A stretch of 6,364 nt of DNA from Bdellovibrionales bacterium. Lineage in GTDB: Bacteria > Bdellovibrionota_G > JALEGL01 > JAGRAY01. Below are positions 1 to 5,478 of this stretch, piece after piece. Position numbers and translations under genes: made by a program. The notes beneath the pieces were generated by a model. It did no database searches, was not told the origin of the DNA, and was given only the letters and a program-made list of their open reading frames with translations. The stretch lies in the NCBI GenBank assembly GCA_020434375.1, contig JAGRAY010000103.1, forward strand, positions 1 through 6,364, written 5' to 3'. Within the stretch, counting starts at the first letter, position 1. The number at the start of each line of letters is the position of its first letter.

Positions 1-169
1 TCTATCAAAAAACAGAACCGTAACTTTTGTTTGCGTTTTTGCTGCTTCGTAAGCACAAATGTTGCCTTTGATTTACAATAGCTATATCGGCCTATATTCC
101 TAATATCTATTAAATTTTCCAAAATTTGGCCTAAGAAACGTCATTCAAACATGGTAACATAGTTTAACA
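1..169. other. Left-edge non-coding leader, no gene identified
   Basis: AT-rich sequence before the pilin-like gene. Two plus-strand frames are open from the edge, to a TAG at 79-81 and a TAA at 50-52, so a few C-terminal codons of an upstream gene could be present, but too little is visible to say. A weak promoter-like pair, TTTACA (72-77) and TATATT (93-98), has a 15-nt spacer, shorter than normal. I see no hairpin or RNA gene. Confidence 0.3.
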
Positions 170-1570
170 TTGAAATTTCACAAGCATACTGAAAGCGGTT
201 CGGCACTGGTCATGTCGGCAATTGCGGTGTTAACACTCACTCTTGTTGCCGGGTTATACGTGCAACGACAAATCACCCAATCGAAACTTGTTAGAATCAA
301 CCGCGAGCTTTCAAATGAATACGAATACAAGAGAACTTTTACAAATTTAGTCGCATTGGAGTTTAGAAAATATCTGCTTCAAGGTGGCAACTCCATCAAC
401 AGTCTTATCGTAAGCTGCAATCGAGACACAAGTACGTTCCAGTCTTGGTATTCTGATTCTTACCAAGACGTACCCTTTACTGTCTCCGCTTGCGACAATA
501 CCGATGGAGACTCTAGCTTTACCAACGATTCGGACCAATTGCTTTGGTTTAAAGTGGATGCCACCTACACAACGGGAAGTAAAAAAACTTATTATATGCT
601 TTTAGATGCGGGCGTTGAGCCTTGCTCACCTCCACTCACTTATAAATCAACTTATCCTACCGACAGTGGACCAGAGTCTGTGCTAGGCAATGTCGACTTA
701 AAAGAAATTTATGCAATTGTGCGATATAAAATTCAAGTCTTCGACATTGAGTCCGGTGCACTAAAAAGAGAAATTCCCATTCCTAATTATTATAAATCTC
801 AAGAAGGCACAGCATTTTGTTCTGCCGACAAGAGTAAGATTTGTATTCCTGAATATAATACGAATTATATGTTTATCGTTGATTTAAATACCGAAACATC
901 GCAAAGAATCAATATGAATGTTGCAACACGAAACTTGGCTTACAACGACCCCTATATCATCTCAGGCTACGATGGTATTTCTATTTATAATATGAACACG
1001 GGGCAGGTTAATACCATGAGTCTTGGGAATCCATGTCGACCTGTGGCAAGAGATATCACTTCGAGCGACCCCTACTTTTACACGGTATGTGGTTCCTCCG
1101 GAAAGGTGTATAAAATTGATCCTACTACCATGACTAATTTAGGAATGGTTGCTCAAACGGGTTACAAAGGTGATGCTGCTGCAGCAGGCAATGGCTATTT
1201 ACATGTGATGTCTGCAGATGGCGATAAATACAGCATGGTTAACTTGTCGACGGGCACGATTGCAACATTGCCCATGCCTTGTGCCGGAGCTGACAATTCT
1301 GATTGTATTGAAATCACGTCAAGTTTGTCCACCGACGGCACGGTTCTTAAGGTCTTTGGACTAAATAATGTTTATGTTTACAATGTCACCACGAGTCCTC
1401 CGGTTCTAATTGATACCATTGCCTCACCCGTCGATGTGGTGGATCCCGAAGGCCAGCATTTGATGGCTGACGGAACTTACCTCGTGCCTGCTGATGGTGA
1501 CGACGAGATTGTAGTTTTTGCGGGTCCTGCTGGAGGCGTTGGAGAAGGTGGCGCCAGTAACTGCTATTAG
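170..1570 (+). CDS. Type IV pilin-like secreted protein with probable beta-propeller domain
   Basis: The 466-residue product has a short basic leader (KFHKHTESG) ending in Gly10, then a hydrophobic helix at about residues 11-31, then a polar region. This is the architecture of prepilin-type proteins, with likely processing between Gly10 and Ser11. The usual Glu at mature position 5 is Met, as in minor or atypical pilin-like proteins. Residues 32-150 look like a pilin-type helix plus strands with Cys83, Cys108 and Cys152. From about 180 onward there are blade-like repeats of the form 'hhhhD/N-x-x-T/S-G/T' at about 187-203, 233-248, 269-285, 312-329, 353-368 and 401-418, with a possible partial blade near 446. 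This suggests a YVTN/PilY1-like propeller. The tail is Gly-rich and ends NCY. Start is TTG at 170: an in-frame stop at 155-157 excludes anything longer, and the next start (ATG 212) would remove the leader. No good Shine-Dalgarno is visible. Role in surface attachment or pilus-tip function is inference only; the fold needs structure prediction. Confidence 0.8.
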   Translation: MKFHKHTESGSALVMSAIAVLTLTLVAGLYVQRQITQSKLVRINRELSNEYEYKRTFTNLVALEFRKYLLQGGNSINSLIVSCNRDTSTFQSWYSDSYQDVPFTVSACDNTDGDSSFTNDSDQLLWFKVDATYTTGSKKTYYMLLDAGVEPCSPPLTYKSTYPTDSGPESVLGNVDLKEIYAIVRYKIQVFDIESGALKREIPIPNYYKSQEGTAFCSADKSKICIPEYNTNYMFIVDLNTETSQRINMNVATRNLAYNDPYIISGYDGISIYNMNTGQVNTMSLGNPCRPVARDITSSDPYFYTVCGSSGKVYKIDPTTMTNLGMVAQTGYKGDAAAAGNGYLHVMSADGDKYSMVNLSTGTIATLPMPCAGADNSDCIEITSSLSTDGTVLKVFGLNNVYVYNVTTSPPVLIDTIASPVDVVDPEGQHLMADGTYLVPADGDDEIVVFAGPAGGVGEGGASNCY

Positions 1571-2166
1571 AAAAAGAGGCGAAAGCCGCCACTTAGGTAA
1601 CTTGAGCTTTTATGAAGATCGATACCCGCTTCAATCATAAAGTTAACTGATTTTCTCACAGGAACACTAACGCCAAACACGACCTCGATGGGAAAACTTA
1701 CGTCATCTCCTGAGGTATTATCTTGAAACCTTATGGCATCGTCTAAACCTCCATAGATCGTCACGGAATTTAAGGCAAAAAACAAAATCAATTGATTTTC
1801 AATACTGATATCCCCCCAATTACTAGCACCAAACGATGTAAACATGCCAAGCTTTCCATCTCGCGTGCGAAACAATGGTATATCTAGCCGTCCACCCAAA
1901 TGAATATCATCATCGTTAAATGGACTTCGCCCCAATCCCATGGTGACGTGTAGCCCATAGCCATTTGAAAAACCGTAACCACCATGAAAATACAGCGTAA
2001 AGTCATCATCTCCAGTTAACGTAAGTTCAGGTTCAACTGCTAGGGTAAACGCGCCTGCTGGCGTAGGTCGACTTCGAAACACTTCTGCCATCGCAGATGA
2101 GAAGAAACTATGACCAAGAATGAAGATACCCAAAACGATTTTCCAAAGTAATTTCATCGCAGTCAT
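1567..2166 (-). CDS. Small outer-membrane beta-barrel protein, signal peptide present
   Basis: The predicted product is 199 residues. Residues 1-27 form a signal peptide: basic start (MTAMKLLWK), hydrophobic core, and an A-M-A cleavage site before Glu28. The mature part of about 172 residues consists of about ten alternating amphipathic strands separated by short Gly/Asp/Asn turns, and the protein ends GGFRLFF, with the terminal Phe typical of BAM-assembled outer-membrane barrels. No specific family is recognisable, so function (pore, structural or adhesive) is unknown. The reading frame is open further upstream (to 2298), but that would overlap 110 bases of the preceding gene and bury the signal peptide. 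ATG 2166 or ATG 2157 (MKLL...) are the realistic starts, and neither has a strong Shine-Dalgarno. The gene starts 22 bp after the FAD-dependent dehydrogenase gene on the same strand, so co-transcription or translational coupling is likely. Its stop codon overlaps that of the converging pilin-like gene. Confidence 0.75.
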   Translation of the reverse strand: MTAMKLLWKIVLGIFILGHSFFSSAMAEVFRSRPTPAGAFTLAVEPELTLTGDDDFTLYFHGGYGFSNGYGLHVTMGLGRSPFNDDDIHLGGRLDIPLFRTRDGKLGMFTSFGASNWGDISIENQLILFFALNSVTIYGGLDDAIRFQDNTSGDDVSFPIEVVFGVSVPVRKSVNFMIEAGIDLHKSSSYLSGGFRLFF

Positions 2167-2188
2167 TCTATCACGACTGTCGAAATAG

Positions 2189-3778
2189 CTACGAAAGTTT
2201 CTTGATGGCTGCTTCCATCGAACGCATGCCATCGATCGCAGCGCTGGCAATTCCACCTGCGTATCCTGCACCTTCACCACAGGGAAACAGGTTTTCAATC
2301 TCAGGATGTTCCAATGTATTTTGATCTCGTGGAATTCTTATCGGAGAACTCGTTCGCGTTTCCACACCTAGTAAAACGGCTTCTTTTGTGATGTAGCCCT
2401 TCATATTTTTTCCAAACAGTTTAAACCCTTTATTCATTCGACTAACAATCCACTCAGGCAAAAGCTCATCAAGCCTGCTACTATTAACTCCAGGGATATA
2501 GCTTGTTTTAGGTAGATCAGCTGAATCTCTCCCAGATAAAAAGTCAACAAGGCGCTGCGCTGGAGCCAATTGACCTTCACCTCCGGCATGTTTCGCTTTC
2601 TTTTCCAGTTCTTTTTGAAAGGCGATGCCTGACAAAATACTATATTCGCGTCGAAACTCGAGCGTGTCTTGGGGCTCCACAGTCACTACAATCCCGCTAT
2701 TAGCAAAAGGTGAGTCTCTGCGGGACAAACTCATTCCATTAACGACAACTTCCTCGTTTGACGTTGACGTTGGAACAATGAGGCCCCCCGGACACATACA
2801 AAATGAGTGCACTCCTCGCTCATCGATTTTGGTGGCCAAGCTATATTTTGCAGCGGGCAAAAGATTTGGACGAACCTGGTCACTTCGATAATGGTACTGA
2901 ATACTATCTATTAATGGTTGAGGATGTTCTATTCTAAGCCCTACTGCAAAAGGCTTTTGTTCAAGACGAATGTTTTTCTTGTAGAGAAGGCTATAAATAT
3001 CTCGACTCGAATGACCGGTAGCTAAGATCACCGCATCACCCTTGAATTCTCCACCGTCCAATGTGATAACACCAATCATTTTTTGTTCTTTGACAATAAA
3101 ATCCACCACTCGAGTAGAAAAGTGAACCTGCCCTCCCGAATCAAGAAGACTTTTTCGTAAGTTCTCGACAACTTTCGGTAAAAGATTCGAACCAATATGC
3201 GGGTGGGCATCGACAAGAATTCGATTTGGAGCTCCGTGAGCCACTAAAGTCTGGTAAACTTTTTCTACTGGCCCCCTCTTTGTCGCTCTTGTGTAAAGTT
3301 TGCCATCAGAAAACGTTCCCGCACCTCCTTCTCCAAAACAATAATTAGAGTCCTGTGGAACAATACCTTGACGAGTGATCTTAGGTAAATCAAATCGACG
3401 GTCGTATACATTTTTTCCACGCTCCAAAATAATTGGACAATAGCCCAATTCAATAGCGCGAAGCGCCGCAAACAAGCCTGCAGGGCCGCAACCCACAATA
3501 ATAATGTTCCGAGCATCCTTGGTAACATGCTTGTAGTTTGGAACCAATCGATCTTTAAGAGGAAGCAAGCGATCAACACCTACCTCAACTCGTAATTGTA
3601 CTTTTATTTTTTGCTGCCTCGCATCGATGGAGTGTTTAAGAAGACGAATGTCCAAGCAATGACTGACATCTATCTTAAGCTTTTTAGCAGCCTCACTTTT
3701 CCAGCGGCTTTTATTCTCAGAAACCTCTAGAGGTAATATGATATCTACTATTTCAATTGAACCCGCCATGAGTAGCAA
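2189..3778 (-). CDS. NAD(P)/FAD-dependent dehydrogenase, COG2509 family
   Basis: The 529-residue protein is full length for the COG2509 group of uncharacterised FAD-dependent dehydrogenases. Residues 1-85 are the family's small N-terminal domain with the SIDARQQKI signature at about 50-58. The dinucleotide-binding strand IIIVGCGPAGL lies at 92-102, with acidic Glu119 at the end of the second strand for the FAD ribose. The family hallmark CFGEGGAGTFSDGKL is at about 147-161, a second nucleotide-binding ATG motif is at 253-255, and the CxC-containing FCMCPGGLIVP is at 326-336. The C-terminal FAD-contact motif PCGEGAGYAGGIASAAIDG is at 499-517. The substrate of the family is not established. It is predicted to be cytoplasmic. 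Start is taken as TTG 3778 because GAGG at 3786-3789 sits 7 nt ahead of it, whereas it is 16 nt from ATG 3769 (residue 4). It is the first gene of a probable two-gene unit with the downstream outer-membrane barrel gene. Confidence 0.93.
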   Translation of the reverse strand: MLLMAGSIEIVDIILPLEVSENKSRWKSEAAKKLKIDVSHCLDIRLLKHSIDARQQKIKVQLRVEVGVDRLLPLKDRLVPNYKHVTKDARNIIIVGCGPAGLFAALRAIELGYCPIILERGKNVYDRRFDLPKITRQGIVPQDSNYCFGEGGAGTFSDGKLYTRATKRGPVEKVYQTLVAHGAPNRILVDAHPHIGSNLLPKVVENLRKSLLDSGGQVHFSTRVVDFIVKEQKMIGVITLDGGEFKGDAVILATGHSSRDIYSLLYKKNIRLEQKPFAVGLRIEHPQPLIDSIQYHYRSDQVRPNLLPAAKYSLATKIDERGVHSFCMCPGGLIVPTSTSNEEVVVNGMSLSRRDSPFANSGIVVTVEPQDTLEFRREYSILSGIAFQKELEKKAKHAGGEGQLAPAQRLVDFLSGRDSADLPKTSYIPGVNSSRLDELLPEWIVSRMNKGFKLFGKNMKGYITKEAVLLGVETRTSSPIRIPRDQNTLEHPEIENLFPCGEGAGYAGGIASAAIDGMRSMEAAIKKLS

Positions 3779-3785
3779 CTATCTA

Positions 3786-3789
3786 CCTC
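3786..3789 (-). promoter_or_regulatory. Shine-Dalgarno deciding a TTG start
   Basis: On the minus strand GAGG (within TTTAGAGGTAG) precedes TTG 3778 by 7 nt. The same motif is 16 nt from ATG 3769, too far for normal use, so the TTG is the better start for the FAD-dependent dehydrogenase. Confidence 0.6.
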
Positions 3790-3832
3790 TAAATACGCGA
3801 AACCCTAAGAATTTCGTTTGCGAATAATTCAA

Positions 3833-3845
3833 AACCTCAGAAATA
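3833..3845. repeat. 13-bp sequence shared with 5168-5180
   Basis: AACCTCAGAAATA occurs here and again, identical and in the same orientation, at 5168-5180. Both copies are in the divergent intergenic regions of the window. This copy overlaps a weak candidate -10 element of the FAD gene on the minus strand. It may be a binding site or a chance match. Confidence 0.4.
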
Positions 3846-3862
3846 TGTTCTTGGGTTCACGT

Positions 3863-3890
3863 TAGACAACGATCAAAGTCACTCATTAAT
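3863..3890 (+). promoter_or_regulatory. Possible promoter for the cbiX-type chelatase gene
   Basis: TAGACA (3863-3868, 5 of 6 matches to TTGACA) is followed after 16 nt by ATTAAT (3885-3890, 4 of 6 matches to TATAAT). It would give a 5' leader of about 85 nt before ATG 3981. It overlaps the candidate minus-strand promoters of the divergent FAD gene, so the two directions could compete. No operator or riboswitch-like structure was recognised. Confidence 0.28.
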
Positions 3891-3917
3891 TTTGTCGTCA
3901 AATCATCAACAATTCAA
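3889..3917 (-). promoter_or_regulatory. Possible promoter for the FAD dehydrogenase / barrel unit
   Basis: TTGAAT (3912-3917) and CAAAAT (3889-3894) on the minus strand are separated by 17 nt, each matching the sigma-70 consensus at 4 of 6 positions. A second candidate closer to the gene is TTGTCT (3864-3869) and CATATT (3842-3847) with a 16-nt spacer. Neither is strong. In AT-rich DNA such matches occur by chance, so this only marks where the promoter could be. Confidence 0.25.
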
Positions 3918-3963
3918 AGCGATTATTCATTTTGTGAAATTGCGGGTACAGTCAAAGGGTTGA

Positions 3964-3968
3964 AAGGA
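3964..3968 (+). promoter_or_regulatory. Shine-Dalgarno for the chelatase gene
   Basis: AAGGA lies 12 nt before ATG 3981, somewhat long but usable. The alternative upstream TTG at 3960 would contain this motif inside the gene and has only a GGG directly abutting it. ATG 3981 also places the conserved His motif at the usual distance from the N-terminus. Confidence 0.45.
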
Positions 3969-3980
3969 ATCAATCGAATA

Positions 3981-4379
3981 ATGAACACCGACCTTGCAGT
4001 TATACTTCTGGCACATGGCACCAAGAACCCCGAGTCGTCGCAGCCTGTTTACGGTTATGCCAAACAGCTTTCGCTACAGACACACTTGCAAGTGGAGCCA
4101 TGTCTTCGTGAATTTATTGAGCCAAGTATACCCACCGTTGTCGACAAACTCGCAACCAAGGGCTATCGCACGATTTTTGTGCTTCCATTTTTTCTATTTA
4201 AAAGTGCCCATGTCACGCGAGATATTCAAAATGATATCGAAATAGAACGAAAGAAATACCCCGACATCAAGTTTATCATTGGCGAACCTTTGGGTGATGA
4301 TCCACTCTTATTTGCGCTACTTTTTAAACGCCTCGAAGAAGGGTTGAAGCAATACCCAGGCCCCCTAAAGCATACCTAG
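3981..4379 (+). CDS. cbiX: Sirohydrochlorin chelatase, single-domain CbiX/SirB family
   Basis: The product is 132 residues, the size of short single-domain CbiX/SirB class II chelatases, which insert cobalt or iron into sirohydrochlorin for cobalamin or siroheme. Visible signatures are VILLAHGTKNPES at about 7-19 with metal-binding His12, CLREFIEPSIP at about 41-51, the strand-loop VLPFFLFKSAHVTRDI at about 67-82 with the second metal-binding His77, and GEPLGDDPLL at 101-110. Both catalytic histidines are present, so it should be active. The metal cannot be read from sequence. No other tetrapyrrole gene is in the window, so pathway assignment by context is not possible; other members of the family insert nickel in F430 synthesis. 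The start at ATG 3981 is preferred over TTG 3960, which would add seven residues. The gene is divergent from the FAD dehydrogenase and converges on the channel-like gene 28 bp further on. Confidence 0.88.
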   Translation: MNTDLAVILLAHGTKNPESSQPVYGYAKQLSLQTHLQVEPCLREFIEPSIPTVVDKLATKGYRTIFVLPFFLFKSAHVTRDIQNDIEIERKKYPDIKFIIGEPLGDDPLLFALLFKRLEEGLKQYPGPLKHT

Positions 4380-4407
4380 GCGTCGAAAGCATTAACGTTT
4401 TTTTGAG

Positions 4408-5073
4408 TTACTTAGCTTTCTTTAGTTTGTCTAAAATATCTTTTGCCGCCTCTTTGCCACCCAAACCGAAAGATAAACCCGCTGCAAGTGCCATAGCAAA
4501 AACTAATCCACCAAATAAAATTTCAATCATACGCGTTGAAACATTAAATTGATCTAAGGCCGCCAAAAGAGCGAAAGTCATAATCAGAAAACGCACCAAA
4601 CCTTTAAGAACTGGAAAACGCTGAATGGTATCACCCTTTAAAAATCCATCGGATATCTTTATGCCCCAAAGCCCGACCATGACAATTAAAAGCGCCACAA
4701 CTGCTCGCGGAATAAAACCCAAAATCGTTTCTATAAGACCCGTTACTTGTGGAAGTCCTAAGATATCTGCCGAAGCGATCACTGTAATTAATACAACGAA
4801 CAGATGTGCAAGTTTTCCAAGAAAGTGGGGAAGCGATTTAAAACCAAAGGGTTCAAGATGCTGATCTAGTCCTAGAGTTTTTATCCACTCTGAAATTTTA
4901 GTTTTTGTTAAAAGTTTTTCAACGCCCATACACAGATACCGACCAACCATTGTTCCTATAAGTAAAAGTATGAGAGCCGCTATTAAATTTGGTGTAAACA
5001 GAATAACTTTATTTACCGCGTTTTGAGAGGCGTTGATTAATGCATCAAGCCAATTTTGAATGCCGTTCATCAT
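4408..5073 (-). CDS. Mechanosensitive-channel-like TM_helix membrane protein, no MscS beta domain
   Basis: The product is 221 residues with about five membrane segments, at approximately 28-48, 84-104, 120-140, 158-175 and 186-204. The halves resemble each other: FTPNLIAALILLLIGTMVG (26-44) matches FIPRAVVALLIVMVGLWGI (120-138), and each is followed by a related helix ending in an Asp and a short loop (about 85-118 and 155-187). This is the internally repeated 'conserved TM helix' (PF05552-type) family, whose members are often annotated as mechanosensitive channel proteins. The final FGLGGKEAAKDILDK at about 202-216 resembles the TM3 exit of MscS proteins, but the protein ends there with a Lys-rich tail, so the cytoplasmic beta domain is absent. 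That is usual for this subgroup and is not evidence of truncation. Whether it gates a pore is unproven. The start at ATG 5073 has AGGAG (5083-5087) 9 nt upstream; a second ATG follows directly. Confidence 0.85.
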   Translation of the reverse strand: MMNGIQNWLDALINASQNAVNKVILFTPNLIAALILLLIGTMVGRYLCMGVEKLLTKTKISEWIKTLGLDQHLEPFGFKSLPHFLGKLAHLFVVLITVIASADILGLPQVTGLIETILGFIPRAVVALLIVMVGLWGIKISDGFLKGDTIQRFPVLKGLVRFLIMTFALLAALDQFNVSTRMIEILFGGLVFAMALAAGLSFGLGGKEAAKDILDKLKKAK

Positions 5074-5118
5074 AGATAAGGTCTCCTCATAGTTGAAACA
5101 ACTAGATCAATTTGGGTA

Positions 5119-5147
5119 ATGTTCTCAACTATACTGTTAAACGTCAA
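5119..5147 (-). promoter_or_regulatory. Possible promoter for the TM_helix channel-like gene
   Basis: On the minus strand TTGACG (5142-5147, 5 of 6) and GAACAT (5119-5124, 3 of 6) are 17 nt apart, with TG one base before the -10 hexamer as in extended -10 promoters. The leader to ATG 5073 would be about 40 nt. This is the best-looking promoter in the window but is still only a motif match. On the opposite strand TATACT (5130-5135) could be a -10 for the small membrane protein, but no acceptable -35 precedes it. Confidence 0.32.
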
Positions 5148-5167
5148 CTTACATCGACATTAAAAAG

Positions 5168-5180
5168 AACCTCAGAAATA
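5168..5180. repeat. 13-bp sequence shared with 3833-3845
   Basis: This is the second identical copy of AACCTCAGAAATA, in the same orientation, 69 nt before the small membrane protein gene and in the divergent region shared with the TM_helix gene. Confidence 0.4.
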
Positions 5181-5249
5181 GCAGCTTCAACATACAAAAT
5201 GCTAAACTACAAATGGAATAGAAGTGATATCCAAAGAAAGGTGTGACAA

Positions 5250-5456
5250 ATGCCAGAACCAACAACGTTATTCATAGGTCTTCTCTTTGGTGCCATTGGC
5301 TTTGGATATTTTCTGTATGGGAAAAAACAAAAAAAACTTGTTCCACTTATTTGTGGAATCACACTGATCACATTTCCATACTTTGTCGACAACCCTTGGA
5401 TTGCTTTGGCCATTGGAACCGTCACTTCGATATTACCTTACTTCATACAACTCTGA
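5250..5456 (+). CDS. Small three-helix membrane protein (68 residues), function unknown
   Basis: The 68-residue product is almost wholly hydrophobic, with probable membrane segments at about 6-23, 30-46 and 49-66. A single basic loop, KKQKK at 25-29, follows YFLYG. By the positive-inside rule this loop is cytoplasmic and the N-terminus is outside. Segments two and three both carry a PYF motif (TFPYF at about 41-45, ILPYF at about 61-65). I recognise the pattern 'LFIGLxFGxIGxGYFxYGKKQ...FPYF' from short conserved proteins in many proteobacteria, sometimes labelled 'amino acid transport protein' without experimental support; no function should be assumed. The start at ATG 5250 is supported by AAAGG (5237-5241) 8 nt upstream. 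A competing GTG at 5243 in another frame gives a His/Asn/Trp-rich product that runs into the next gene, and is rejected. The gene is divergent from the TM_helix gene and convergent with the oxidoreductase, with a 22-bp gap. Confidence 0.82.
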   Translation: MPEPTTLFIGLLFGAIGFGYFLYGKKQKKLVPLICGITLITFPYFVDNPWIALAIGTVTSILPYFIQL

Positions 5457-5478
5457 ACACGTCGTCTCTGTATTCCAA

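Noticed and set aside
1..137. A minus-strand frame open from about 137 to the left edge
   Set aside because: Its roughly 45 codons give a low-complexity Lys/Gln-rich product without a recognisable start or motif, as expected by chance in AT-rich DNA.
1571..1592. A GGCG-GCTTT-CGCC hairpin followed by TCTTTTTCT on the minus strand, resembling a terminator
   Set aside because: The stem is only 4 bp, and the T-run is simply the codons for the C-terminal RLFF inside the barrel gene, before its stop codon.
2167..2298. N-terminal extension of the barrel protein to an ATG at 2298
   Set aside because: It overlaps the FAD gene by 110 bases and would bury an otherwise perfect signal peptide at residue 45.
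3265..3579. A 104-residue minus-strand frame inside the FAD dehydrogenase gene
   Set aside because: It is a different frame of a strongly conserved gene with all family motifs intact; no ribosome site or domain supports it.
3809..3830. Imperfect inverted repeat GAATTTCG / CGAATAATTC upstream of the FAD gene
   Set aside because: It has a two-base bulge, short AT-rich arms and no support as an operator.
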